Source: Hwanghaeella sp965227365
Lineage (GTDB): Bacteria > Pseudomonadota > Alphaproteobacteria > UBA8366 > Aestuariispiraceae
NCBI RefSeq assembly: GCF_965227365.1
Contig: NZ_OZ245754.1
Span: 1 to 64,000 of the forward strand
Direction of reading: 5' to 3'
DNA length: 64,000 nucleotides
Every line of letters starts with the position of its first letter. Within the stretch, counting starts at the first letter, position 1. The position numbers were made by a program, and so were the translations under genes. This document shows positions 48,954-58,224 of this stretch, piece by piece. The notes under the pieces were generated by a model. That model was not told the DNA's origin. It saw nothing but the letters and a program-made list of their open reading frames with translations, and ran no database searches.

Positions 48954-50662
48954 CGGCCTGCCTCTTCCACATCGGTCATCGTAACGCCGTGCCGCAACAG
49001 ATAGTCCTCGACATGATAGGCCATGGCGGAGCGCGGATTGCGGGTGTCGCGGGCGACCTCGGACCAGCGCCTCACCGCATAGGCACACAGCGTCGACATG
49101 AAATAGCCGAGATAGCGGCGTTCAAACCGATGCCAGGCGTCGCGGCCGAGCGGCGCATGCAGCAGTTTCATCGCATTGCGCACGGGCGGCAGCCACCAGG
49201 GCCGAAGCCGCGTTGCGTTGACCGGAATGTCGCGCCAGACCCCTTGCCAGTTCATGCGCATCAGCGTGTCGCGATACAGTTTCTGGCCGCGTTTCGCGGT
49301 TAACGGTTGGGCCGCGTAGAAATCGATCAAGTCGCCGTGCCATAGCGGCAGGTCCCAATCCAGGCCCAGCTTTTCGTATGACCGCTGGCCGTTCACCACA
49401 TATTTGCTTTGCCGGTCCACATATTCGGATGCCTCGAACAGACCGAACAAGTCGCCCGCCTTCATCGGCGGGGCGCCGCTGGTCAGCAAATCGAATTCCT
49501 CTTTCAGAAGGTTTTCGACGATGGCCTGTTGCGCCGGGACCTGCAGTTGCCCCCAAAGGGCGAAATGCTTGCTGAGCAAGGCCGATACGACCTGGCGGAT
49601 GTCCGCCGTATCGCCCGTCGAAAGATCGGCGAGGGATGCGGGTATGTGGTTGCCGGTCAGATAGTCGCCCGATTGCCCGTTCACCACCATGGCGTCCGGG
49701 GGCAGATCGCCCCTGGCGAGAAGTTCCGAAATGGCGATGAAATCCTGTGGGAAATGGACCGCGGTCAGGCTGTCCGAATAGTCCACGAACGCCTTGTAGC
49801 CGGCGCCGCGGAAGGCCGATTGCATGGCGCCCAATTCATAGGGCTGGAAGACCCAGGGATAGCCCAGTTCCTGGGCGATCTTCCGCGCGGCCTGGGCCTC
49901 GCGATTGCCGTCCTGGCCGTAGGAAAAGCACAGCACATTTTCGTAACCGAGTTCCTTCAACCCGCTGACGACGTAACGCGAGTCGAGGCCGGCGCTGAGC
50001 GGCACTGCGATACAGCGGCCATCGGCCTTGCGGACTGTGTCCTTCAACGCGTTCAGCAGAATTTCACCCAAGGCCTCGCTGCTTTCCGCCTCCGCGACGG
50101 GGGAGGCGGGGACCGTCCGCCAGGGAAGATATCGGAAATAGGGCAGGGTGACCGGTTCCTGTCCGTCATGGACCATCAGAAACTCGCCCGCCAGCAACCC
50201 CGCGACCCCGTGATAGAGCGTCGCCGGACCGATCGTGTATCCCGACATGGCGACGGCCTTTGCCTGACGCATGTCGACCGTCGGGCGGGGAGCCCCCTGC
50301 GCGGCAAGGCCGTCGAACAAGGCGTCGCCCTGCTGCGCGATCACGATCGCTCCGTTCGGCGCCTTTGACCAGATCAAGGGAATGCTTCTGATCCGGTCGA
50401 CCGCGCAAACCAGGCGCGGACCGGATCGGACGATAATGGCGAATTGCGTCGGAAGGTCCCGCAGGGCGGCGGCGACGCTTTCCCCCGGGTTCTCGGTATC
50501 GAGGGCAGCGACGATCTTCCGGCCCAAATCCCTGTCTGCCGTCCCGGCGCACCAGACCTCGGCATGCTCGATATCGAACCGCCGCCAGAGCGCGATATCC
50601 GGCAGGCGTATATCCGCCGAGACGGTGCCTCGCGGTTCCAAGGGGTGAATGGCAGCGGTCAT
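48950..50662 (-). CDS. Asparagine-synthase-like protein without glutaminase cysteine
   Basis: A 570-residue protein whose second half has the ATP-pyrophosphatase core (PLSAGLDSRYV near 230, then YGQDGNREAQAA). The N-terminal domain resembles a class II glutaminase but begins MTAAIHPLEP, so the nucleophile Cys2 is absent. It may use free ammonia or another amine as acceptor, or be a ligase like the beta-lactam synthetase branch. Overlaps both neighbours by ATGA junctions, directly after PseI. Confidence 0.8.
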   Translation of the reverse strand: MTAAIHPLEPRGTVSADIRLPDIALWRRFDIEHAEVWCAGTADRDLGRKIVAALDTENPGESVAAALRDLPTQFAIIVRSGPRLVCAVDRIRSIPLIWSKAPNGAIVIAQQGDALFDGLAAQGAPRPTVDMRQAKAVAMSGYTIGPATLYHGVAGLLAGEFLMVHDGQEPVTLPYFRYLPWRTVPASPVAEAESSEALGEILLNALKDTVRKADGRCIAVPLSAGLDSRYVVSGLKELGYENVLCFSYGQDGNREAQAARKIAQELGYPWVFQPYELGAMQSAFRGAGYKAFVDYSDSLTAVHFPQDFIAISELLARGDLPPDAMVVNGQSGDYLTGNHIPASLADLSTGDTADIRQVVSALLSKHFALWGQLQVPAQQAIVENLLKEEFDLLTSGAPPMKAGDLFGLFEASEYVDRQSKYVVNGQRSYEKLGLDWDLPLWHGDLIDFYAAQPLTAKRGQKLYRDTLMRMNWQGVWRDIPVNATRLRPWWLPPVRNAMKLLHAPLGRDAWHRFERRYLGYFMSTLCAYAVRRWSEVARDTRNPRSAMAYHVEDYLLRHGVTMTDVEEAGR

Positions 50663-51699
50663 CAGTCCAGCATCGACCAGGTGAGCGGGGTGCCCTTCTT
50701 GATATCCGCCGAAGCGCGCCGGCCCAGGACCTGCGGCAGGTGCTTGGGCGGCAACCCGTATCCGGGGCGGATGGAGCGGCAATTCTCAGGCGTCAGAGCC
50801 TCGCCCGCGGCAATGTCCCGAACGACATAGAGGGAGCGGCGGAAAGGCTGCGTCTGTTCCTCGCTGTCCTTCAAACCGTAATCGACCTCGCCCAGGGCAT
50901 GCCACGCGGTCCTGGTATCTTCTACCAGTCTGCGCAGTTCGTCGGGTTCCAGTGAGAAGGCGGCATCGGGCCCGCCATCGGCACGGGCCAGGGTGAAATG
51001 CTTTTCGATCATCACCGCGCCCAGCGCCAAGGCGGCGACGGGGACGGCCGTTCCCATCGTATGATCCGAAAGCCCGACCGGGCAGCCGAATTTCAGGGCC
51101 ATGTCCGGTATCGTTCGCAGGTTGCTCTCCTCCGCCGGCGTTGGATAGCCGCTGACGCAATGAAGCAGGACGAGGTTGGCGTTTCCCACGCCTCGGACGG
51201 TCTCCACCGCTTCCCGAATTTCCGCTTCGCTGGCCATGCCGGTGGACAGGATGATCGGACGGCCGGTCTCCGCGGCCAGTTGGATCAAAGGCAGGTCCAC
51301 GCATTCGCAAGAGGCGATCTTGATCGCCGGCACATCGAGCTTGTCCAGAAAGGCGACGGCGGAGGGGTCGAAAGGGGAACTGAAAACGTCGATGCCCAAT
51401 GCCCGGCCGCGTTCCATCAGCGGCCCTGTCCAGTCCCACGGCGTGCTCGCGCGGCGGTATAGATCGTAAAGCCGTTCACCGTCCCACAATCCGCCCTGGA
51501 TCACGAAACCGGGGCCGTCATGGTCGATGGTGATCGTGTCGGCGGTGTAGGTCTGAAGCTTCACCGCATCCGCACCTGCCTCGGCGGCGGCTTCGACGAT
51601 CCGAACGGCGCGGTCGAAATCACCGAGATGGTTCGCCGACATTTCCGCGATGATATAGGGCGCCCCGTTGGTGCCTATTTCGCTTCGGCCGATTTTCAT
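50662..51699 (-). CDS. pseI: Pseudaminic acid synthase (NeuB/PseI family)
   Basis: A 345-residue TIM-barrel sialic-acid-synthase-family enzyme with a C-terminal antifreeze-like (SAF) domain (about 285-345). IIAEMSANHLGD at the N-terminus, KLQTYTADT and GLWDGERLYDLYRRASTPW are closer to PseI than to NeuB or the legionaminic synthase. It condenses PEP with a 6-carbon 2,4-diacetamido sugar to give pseudaminic acid or a relative. PseB and PseC are not recognised in the window, and possible PseG and PseH functions are unassigned. Confidence 0.88.
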   Translation of the reverse strand: MKIGRSEIGTNGAPYIIAEMSANHLGDFDRAVRIVEAAAEAGADAVKLQTYTADTITIDHDGPGFVIQGGLWDGERLYDLYRRASTPWDWTGPLMERGRALGIDVFSSPFDPSAVAFLDKLDVPAIKIASCECVDLPLIQLAAETGRPIILSTGMASEAEIREAVETVRGVGNANLVLLHCVSGYPTPAEESNLRTIPDMALKFGCPVGLSDHTMGTAVPVAALALGAVMIEKHFTLARADGGPDAAFSLEPDELRRLVEDTRTAWHALGEVDYGLKDSEEQTQPFRRSLYVVRDIAAGEALTPENCRSIRPGYGLPPKHLPQVLGRRASADIKKGTPLTWSMLD

Positions 51700-51712
51700 C
51701 CGTTGCTGCCGT

Positions 51713-53017
51713 TCATTTCGCCGTGGAAACGGGCCGGTCGTGTTTGGTGATCAGGCCGACATCGTAAAACTTGTCCAGATATCGGGCGACGGTCGCGTAA
51801 GGCAGGCCGAGTTCAAAGGCGATATCCACGACGGATTTGTCGCCTTCCAGGGCCAACATGATTTCTTCGATCTTCAGGTTGAGGTCCCAATCCTCGCGCC
51901 AGTCGACCCAAAGACCGTGCCGGGACAGCATAACCGGCCCCTTGAACTGTCGGCGGGGATAGTAATTGCGATTCATGATGTCGAAGACGTCCATGATGAC
52001 GTCGAGCGCTTCGTCGAGGTTTTCCTCCTCGACGATATCCGGGTTGTCGGCGCTGGTGTGGTATTCCGGATAGGGCCAGCGGGTCAGCGACGGGGTCGGA
52101 ATTTCGTAACCCGGGCCGTCGGTGATGATCTCGTCGCTGGCGACCACATAGCGGAATTTGCCGGTCCGTTCCTCCCCATGCTTTCGATGCGACCGCATCG
52201 CCGTCAGGAAAGCCCGGTCGATCATCGTGTCCGCTTCGCGGGAAAGCTGCAGGATGAAGGAATTGTCGTGGCCCACCATTTCGCAGAACCAGGCGTAATC
52301 CAGCTTGTCGACTTTCTCCTGGTTGTTCGCGAACCAGGCGATGGTGCCGATGGTCTCCGGCACGATCAACAGACGCAGGCCGTAATAGGAGGGTTCCTTC
52401 CGCTGCAACAGCTTGCGCGCCATCTCGACGCCGACGACGAGGCCCGCGAGCGAGTCGTTGACCTGCATCGGGTGGCAGATGTTGGTCAGGAAAAGCAGGT
52501 CGCGGCCGCTGGTGCCGGGGATGTGGAATTCCCCCACCGGCAAGGGGCCGTCCTGGAATTCGACATCGATCACACCCTTGACCTTGGCGGAGTCATCGAA
52601 CCGTATGAGGTCCCGGTGGCGCAGACAGAATCCCCAACTGCGTTCGTAATACTTGAACTCCCAGGGAATGTCGTCCGGCCTGTCCTCGCGGCTCCAGATA
52701 TGATCGCGGATCTCGCCCAGCGTGCCCTCGATCCGCTGAGGTAGGGAATAGGAAAGCAGGTGGAGCGGGTTCTCCGCGAAATCGGCGACGCGTTCGCCGT
52801 CGATTTCCAGCCAGGCCTCGTTCACCTTGTAGCGTTCGGGAACCCACCAGGTCAGTTGATCCGACTTGGCGGGATAATGGTGATACTCGAAGCCCGGTGC
52901 GCCGATATACTCGTCACACATTTCAATCGCACGCTCGATATCGTCCGAATTGACGGTGCGGTGCATCGGGTAGAGGGCCTTCATGAAGCCGAGCATCGAT
53001 TTCGATTTTGATGACAT
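51713..53017 (-). CDS. DUF2172/DUF4910 metallopeptidase-like protein with C-terminal winged helix
   Basis: A 434-residue protein of the M28-like family common in surface-polysaccharide loci. Zinc-ligand candidates are His and Asp in NICHPMQVNDSLAG, Glu in VPETIG and His in EYHTSADN. The last 70 residues (DKSVVDIAFELGLPYATVARYL) look like a winged helix, as in the solved relatives. It may cleave an amide from a sugar or amino acid; regulation by the helix domain is unproven. I start at the ATG giving MSSKSKSMLG. Confidence 0.83.
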   Translation of the reverse strand: MSSKSKSMLGFMKALYPMHRTVNSDDIERAIEMCDEYIGAPGFEYHHYPAKSDQLTWWVPERYKVNEAWLEIDGERVADFAENPLHLLSYSLPQRIEGTLGEIRDHIWSREDRPDDIPWEFKYYERSWGFCLRHRDLIRFDDSAKVKGVIDVEFQDGPLPVGEFHIPGTSGRDLLFLTNICHPMQVNDSLAGLVVGVEMARKLLQRKEPSYYGLRLLIVPETIGTIAWFANNQEKVDKLDYAWFCEMVGHDNSFILQLSREADTMIDRAFLTAMRSHRKHGEERTGKFRYVVASDEIITDGPGYEIPTPSLTRWPYPEYHTSADNPDIVEEENLDEALDVIMDVFDIMNRNYYPRRQFKGPVMLSRHGLWVDWREDWDLNLKIEEIMLALEGDKSVVDIAFELGLPYATVARYLDKFYDVGLITKHDRPVSTAK

Positions 53018-53064
53018 GGGTCTGAATTGCGCCTTGCGATTGACCTGGTAACGAACCTGGATTT

Positions 53065-54012
53065 CTAGTCGAAGCAGGCCTGTAGAACGGCCTGTGTGAA
53101 AACCTTCCCGCCTTCTTCCGTCAGATGGTCGGGGTCGAAGAAAAGCTCCCGCGGGTAGTCGCGGGTCCGGAAATCGACAAAACGCCCGCCAACCTCGTCG
53201 GCCATATGGGTGAACAAGTCGATGGACCGTTGCTCCGTCGGGTCCGGCGCCGCCATGCGGTAGAAGGTGCGGTCGACGGGATAGGATGCGAAGCAGACCT
53301 GACCGCCTTGTGCCACGATCCATTTTGCCAGATCCAGATACCGGGTCAGGACGGGATGGGAAAGATCGACGGCAAGATCCTGCTGATCGGTGAGAATGGT
53401 TTCGGACAGTTCGACGACCTGTTCCTCGGTCCAGTCCGCGATGTTCCTGGTCGCCGTCTGGGATCCGTCTTCGGGATTGAACTGGCGCAGTTTTGTGAAA
53501 GGCCTGCCCGCGAGGAATGTCTCCCAATGGCCGAGGATGCCGCGGCGATAGACGGGGACCGACAGTTTGAGGAAACGGAACAGCCCGCCGTCACCTTCAA
53601 AAAGCGGACGGTCCGGTTCGAAGCTCTGGTTGAGGCGGCCGGGCACCAGTTGCTGAGGATCCGCCTGCAGGATCACCTTGCCGGGCGGCACGCGGCCGAA
53701 ATAGATCCGCGCCTTGCCGATGATGTCGTTCAGGGTGTTGGCGGGAAAACCCAGGTTGATGATTTCGTCGCTCCCCGTGATGCCCATCGCGACATGGGAG
53801 TCGCCAAAGGCCGCGTTCGGGTGGGTCGACCGGCGCAGGAATTCCGCGTGCAGTTCGATATTCTGGTTCGGCGCCACATGGGTGCGGATCAGCCATTCCG
53901 ACGCGGCGCAGAAGACCAGCGCAATCGTGACGACCAACCCCGCCGTCACAGCGACGAAGCGTTTGCCGGTGGAAACCGGCATCACGTCAGAACTGGAAGT
54001 ATAGGAATTCAT
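53065..54012 (-). CDS. SGNH-hydrolase-like periplasmic protein, partner of MBOAT
   Basis: A 315-residue protein with one N-terminal membrane helix (about 19-40), then a GDS motif (FGDSHVAMG, near 70) and a late DPDHLTEEG giving the Asp-X2-His of SGNH enzymes. Such anchored proteins (AlgJ, DltD, PatB types) complete acyl transfer after an MBOAT protein moves the acyl group across the membrane. It overlaps the MBOAT gene by 26 bases. Confidence 0.75.
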   Translation of the reverse strand: MNSYTSSSDVMPVSTGKRFVAVTAGLVVTIALVFCAASEWLIRTHVAPNQNIELHAEFLRRSTHPNAAFGDSHVAMGITGSDEIINLGFPANTLNDIIGKARIYFGRVPPGKVILQADPQQLVPGRLNQSFEPDRPLFEGDGGLFRFLKLSVPVYRRGILGHWETFLAGRPFTKLRQFNPEDGSQTATRNIADWTEEQVVELSETILTDQQDLAVDLSHPVLTRYLDLAKWIVAQGGQVCFASYPVDRTFYRMAAPDPTEQRSIDLFTHMADEVGGRFVDFRTRDYPRELFFDPDHLTEEGGKVFTQAVLQACFD

Positions 54013-55534
54013 CCTGCCGTCCGATGAGGATCATGTACAAGGAGATCAGGAAAGCCGAAGCGGTCACGGCGGCCCAGAACAGGTTCGGGCGCCAATAAAG
54101 GAATTTGCTGGCCAGGGTCCCGACCGCCGACGGCGCCCCCAAAGCCGGATCGACCTTGTGCATGATCTGGTGCGTATTGGGCATCAGCCAGGCGATCGCC
54201 AGAAGCAGCAACATGTAACCGATCTGGGTCCGTCCGTCATAGAAGGACAGGATCCGGTATTCCACCGGCAATCCGATGGCGCCTGCGATCGGGTCCAGCA
54301 GGCCGGCATAGGTCGGCGGCATGACCAGCCCGTCGAAACCGGACATCGCCTGCAGCAATGCAAGCGCGCTGTCGATCGATTCCGCCCTAAACGGCACCCA
54401 GGCGACGACAACCAACAGGAAAACGAAGATGGTGCATATCGCGCCGGTAACGGGTCCCGACTTTCCGGCTGCCGGGAACAGGCGGTGGCGCAGGTCCTGG
54501 AATCCGTGGTTGATCAGGATCATCACGCCGTGCAGCGCGCCCCACAGGATGAAGGTCCAACCGGCGCCGTGCCACAGTCCGCCCAACAGCATCACGGTCA
54601 GGATGTTGCCGTAACGGCGGACCTGACCGACGCGGCCGCCGCCCAACGGGATGTAAAGATAATCGCGCAGAAAGGTCGAAAGCGTGATGTGCCACCGCCG
54701 CCAGAAATCGATGATACTGCTGGCGCGATAGGGCGAGTTGAAGTTGATCGGCAGCCTGACACCGAACATGCGTGCCAGTCCGATCGCCATGTCCGAATAG
54801 CCGCTGAAGTCGAAATAGATCTGGAAGGTATAGGCGACGGCGGCCGTCCAGGCTTCCAGGAAAGTGATCTGTACACCGGCTTCCGAAGCCTCGAAGACCG
54901 GTGTCGAATAAAGCGCGACGCCGTCGGCGATCACCAGTTTCTTGAACAGACCGAAGCCGAAATAGGCCATCCCCACGGCCAGGTTCGGCCAGGCGTCGTC
55001 GAACATCCGTGCCGGCGTAAGCTGCGGGATCGTCTGTTTGTAGTGGACGATCGGGCCGGCGATCAGCTGCGGGAAGAACACCACGAACAGGGCGTATTTC
55101 AGCAGCGAATGTTCGCCTTCCTTGCCGCGATAGACATCGACGATGAAGGCGATCTGCTGAAAGGTGAAAAAGGAGATCGCCAGCGGCAATACGATATCGG
55201 GCAGGTCCAACCGCACGAACCCGAAATCGCCCAACGCGTCCGCAAAGAAATTGGCGTATTTGAAAACGCCGATCAGGCCCAGATTGAACGTGACCCCCAG
55301 AATGACAAGCATCTTGCTGCGGTTTCTGGCAAGGGCCAGACCCAGCCCGTAATTGACCAGGATGGAGAAACCGATCAGCAGCAGATAGACCGGGTTCCAC
55401 CAACCGTAAAAGAAGAACGAGCCCGCTGTCAGCCAGGCCAGCACGGCGCGAAGGTTCCCCGTCCGCGACAGGGCGAAGAACCCCACCAGGACGACGCCCA
55501 GAAAGACGAAGAACTCAACTGAATTGAAAAGCAT
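53987..55534 (-). CDS. MBOAT O-acyltransferase, AlgI-like
   Basis: A 515-residue multi-helix protein. RRWHITLSTFLRDYLYIPLGG and the catalytic histidine in GGLWHGAGWTFILWG are diagnostic. It passes acyl (usually acetyl) groups to periplasmic or extracellular glycans, here probably with the SGNH-like protein encoded next. Together they indicate O-acetylation of the surface glycan. Confidence 0.92.
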   Translation of the reverse strand: MLFNSVEFFVFLGVVLVGFFALSRTGNLRAVLAWLTAGSFFFYGWWNPVYLLLIGFSILVNYGLGLALARNRSKMLVILGVTFNLGLIGVFKYANFFADALGDFGFVRLDLPDIVLPLAISFFTFQQIAFIVDVYRGKEGEHSLLKYALFVVFFPQLIAGPIVHYKQTIPQLTPARMFDDAWPNLAVGMAYFGFGLFKKLVIADGVALYSTPVFEASEAGVQITFLEAWTAAVAYTFQIYFDFSGYSDMAIGLARMFGVRLPINFNSPYRASSIIDFWRRWHITLSTFLRDYLYIPLGGGRVGQVRRYGNILTVMLLGGLWHGAGWTFILWGALHGVMILINHGFQDLRHRLFPAAGKSGPVTGAICTIFVFLLVVVAWVPFRAESIDSALALLQAMSGFDGLVMPPTYAGLLDPIAGAIGLPVEYRILSFYDGRTQIGYMLLLLAIAWLMPNTHQIMHKVDPALGAPSAVGTLASKFLYWRPNLFWAAVTASAFLISLYMILIGRQDEFLYFQF

Positions 55535-55572
55535 CTATCGGGTCCGGTGATCCGGGTACGCGGAACGAAGGG

Positions 55573-56346
55573 TTACGACGCGCGGGCCGCGGTCCTGGCG
55601 CGGTGCAGATTGAAATACTGCCCGACCTTGTCATCCGGGTCGTCGGGATTGGCGAGTGTGGCCAAGTCCTGGATCGTAAAGGTCAGAATGAACTTGATCC
55701 GGTCGGAGCGGTTCGCCGTCGACTCGTGCACCGTCATCATGTCGAAGACGACGCCGGTGCCGCCGGGCGCCGTCACCTCATGGGCTGGGAAGGCCTTCAG
55801 CTTTTCGGGTGGGATGGCCGGGTTTTTCGCCGAACCCGCGTCATGGTCGATCACCCCGCCGGCGTGACTGCCGTCATAAACGCGCATGGAACCAAGGCCC
55901 GGCCCAACATCGCGCAGCGGCAACCAAACCCGGATCGCCTTTTTCGATCGCATGCCCGCATAATCCTGATGCGGCGGCAGCATGAAGGTCTCTTCGTCGG
56001 GGATGTCGACCCGCATACTCTGGGAATAGCCCGGCAGGATGAAGTCACGTTCCTTCAACAGGGCGGCGATCGCCGGCAGGGTCATCAGCGTGTTTCCGAT
56101 TTCCCGCAGGGAAGGCAGCGTCTGGATCATTGAATAAAGGACGGACCGAAAATGGCCGCCGCGGCGGAAGGCGGCTAGGAACCGTTCTTCCGGTCCCGCA
56201 CCAGGTTCGGCGAACCCGTCGAAGGTTTCAGAATTGGCCAGTTGCACCAATTCCCGCTCAAACTGTTCCAACAGGGCCGGGGGCGTGCAGGACTCGAGCA
56301 CGATATAGCCCTTGTCCCTGAACTGCGCGATGTTCGTATCCGTCAT
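55573..56346 (-). CDS. Phytanoyl-CoA dioxygenase-family Fe(II)/2-oxoglutarate oxygenase
   Basis: A 257-residue double-stranded beta-helix oxygenase. The iron ligands His and Asp are in PPHQDYAG and the distal His in MTVHES; a 2-oxoglutarate-binding Arg is likely in NRSDRIKF. It would hydroxylate a sugar, amino acid or acyl precursor. It is coupled by ATGA to the transferase-like gene upstream. The substrate is unknown. Confidence 0.85.
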   Translation of the reverse strand: MTDTNIAQFRDKGYIVLESCTPPALLEQFERELVQLANSETFDGFAEPGAGPEERFLAAFRRGGHFRSVLYSMIQTLPSLREIGNTLMTLPAIAALLKERDFILPGYSQSMRVDIPDEETFMLPPHQDYAGMRSKKAIRVWLPLRDVGPGLGSMRVYDGSHAGGVIDHDAGSAKNPAIPPEKLKAFPAHEVTAPGGTGVVFDMMTVHESTANRSDRIKFILTFTIQDLATLANPDDPDDKVGQYFNLHRARTAARAS

Positions 56347-58187
56347 GGTCTGCTCCCCCGATGGCCGTGATCCAACAAATCCGCCAATCGTTCCGCCGTC
56401 AATTGCGGCCCGTTCGGGACGGGCGCGGCGATGTAGTTGTCCACCAAATGTCGCCGGGCGGCGGCTTTGTCTTTCCACAAGGCCTCAATCTCCGTAATCG
56501 GCTTGGACAGGAAGTCGCGCATCGAGTCTTCGAAATCGGCCGCTTCCGCGTTGAAGACGAATACAGCCTCCTCGAAGACGGGCCGGACATCCGCGCGCAA
56601 GGGTCTGCCGGGCGCCTCGATATAGACCATGGGCTTGTCCTGGCAAAGACAGTATCCGATCGTCGACCCGGATCGGGATGTGATCAGCAAGGCCGGCTTG
56701 TGGATGTGATAGCGCAGATCGCCGGCGGATCGAAAAATCTCAAGCCCCGCCTGTTCCGCCGCCTCCAGGACCGGGTCGGGGTCCAGGTAACGCAGGGCCG
56801 GATAGGGTTTCACCGTAACCTGTTTGCCGCATTTGCCGAGTATTTCAGTCATCACACGGGTTTCGAAATCGCATTGGGCATGATCGCTCATCGCCCGGTG
56901 CAGCTTGTCCGAACCCGCCATATACAGGCCGGATGAAATGTACCAGACGCCTTCGGGTTTGCCGAACAACCCGGTTCGCGGCCTGCTCTTATAGAAGCGC
57001 GGGGCGCCGACCACGGTCTTGCCGCACCGCTCAACGGGAATCTCGTCCTCTTCCGCGTCCTCGACGAAGGTAAAGAAGTGATCGCTGGTGACGTCCTCGT
57101 GCAGAATGAAGTTCCGGTCGTGGTTGTCGGAAATACGACGGGTGGCGCCGTGAGAAAAGGTGACGACCGGCCAGCCGCGTTGTTGGAACCGGACCGCCGT
57201 CGCGATATCGGCCGCGGAGGCGATGGTCGAACTGGCGAAACCCGACGGCATATCAGGCAGCGCATCCACTTTCCGGGCCGCGGAACGGTACAGACGCGCG
57301 TAGTTGGCGGCGGTCGCTTGTGCTTCGCTGCGAACAAGTCCGTTTGCGGCCTTGCGCATGCCTGGATCGGGAATGATGGAAAGGGTCTCGGCAATCATGT
57401 CTTCGATACGCGACAGGACCGTTTCCGCCAGGACGGCATCATCCTCTGCTTCCGGATCCGGCTTGAGACGGCCGGCGGGGGCGAGGCGTATGCCTGCCTT
57501 GTAGAGTTCCAATCCCGCATCCTTGAGAAGGTCCGGATCGCGTTGGCAATAAAGGCGTCCCGACCAATCCCGCAGCTTGTCCAGCTGGGGCAGGGCCAAT
57601 TGCGCCCGGAAGAAGACGGCGCCCAGACCGTTCAATGCGAACCGGTTCAGCCATGACGAGTCCGGCGGTTCAACATAGGGAAGCTTGCCCGCGTCCACTG
57701 TGATCAAGGGCGAGGTGACATTGGGATGGCCATCCAGAAGCTTGTGCCACTCAAAGTCCAGGGTCAGGGACAGGAAAGCCGTCGATCCGGTAACCTTTGG
57801 CACGCAGACAGGCGCCTCCAGGTCCTCCTGGCGAAACAGCAACGCGTCATAGGCTATTCTTTGGCAGCGCCACACCGCGGTGGCCACGCTCAATGCCAGA
57901 CCTGCCGGTTCCAGATCGCGAAGCGTGACGAAAACCTGCTGGGAAAGGGCGTCGAACCGTTCCAGCAGGGCCAGGATGTCCTTGGATGTCAGTTCTGCGC
58001 CGAGCCTGTCGACATCCCCGCCCAGCCGCCAGGCCAGCGCAGGTGAGGCGGTGCGGATGGCGCAGTCGCCCGGCAGCCCGGCCGCATATAACAGATCGAG
58101 ATGTTCCGAATTGTTGACGTATACGGCGCGGCATTCCGACAGGGCCAATTTTTCCTCACCGTCGATCTGTAAAAGCGAAGCGGACAT
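56343..58187 (-). CDS. Putative surface-carbohydrate transferase (GT-B-like, LIC12162-type)
   Basis: A 614-residue protein. The C-terminal 300 residues have GT-B-like features found in surface-carbohydrate transferases: FSHGATRR, VVGAPRF, a TSRSGSTIGYCL loop and EAPGRP. The N-terminal half has no motif I recognise. It probably transfers a sugar or nonulosonate. I start at the ATG giving MSASLLQIDG; the frame upstream is non-conserved and overlaps the GNAT gene. Confidence 0.7.
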   Translation of the reverse strand: MSASLLQIDGEEKLALSECRAVYVNNSEHLDLLYAAGLPGDCAIRTASPALAWRLGGDVDRLGAELTSKDILALLERFDALSQQVFVTLRDLEPAGLALSVATAVWRCQRIAYDALLFRQEDLEAPVCVPKVTGSTAFLSLTLDFEWHKLLDGHPNVTSPLITVDAGKLPYVEPPDSSWLNRFALNGLGAVFFRAQLALPQLDKLRDWSGRLYCQRDPDLLKDAGLELYKAGIRLAPAGRLKPDPEAEDDAVLAETVLSRIEDMIAETLSIIPDPGMRKAANGLVRSEAQATAANYARLYRSAARKVDALPDMPSGFASSTIASAADIATAVRFQQRGWPVVTFSHGATRRISDNHDRNFILHEDVTSDHFFTFVEDAEEDEIPVERCGKTVVGAPRFYKSRPRTGLFGKPEGVWYISSGLYMAGSDKLHRAMSDHAQCDFETRVMTEILGKCGKQVTVKPYPALRYLDPDPVLEAAEQAGLEIFRSAGDLRYHIHKPALLITSRSGSTIGYCLCQDKPMVYIEAPGRPLRADVRPVFEEAVFVFNAEAADFEDSMRDFLSKPITEIEALWKDKAAARRHLVDNYIAAPVPNGPQLTAERLADLLDHGHRGSRP

Positions 58188-58224
58188 TACAGGTTTGAAT
58201 TCCTGGCGCGACGAGTGGCGCGGT

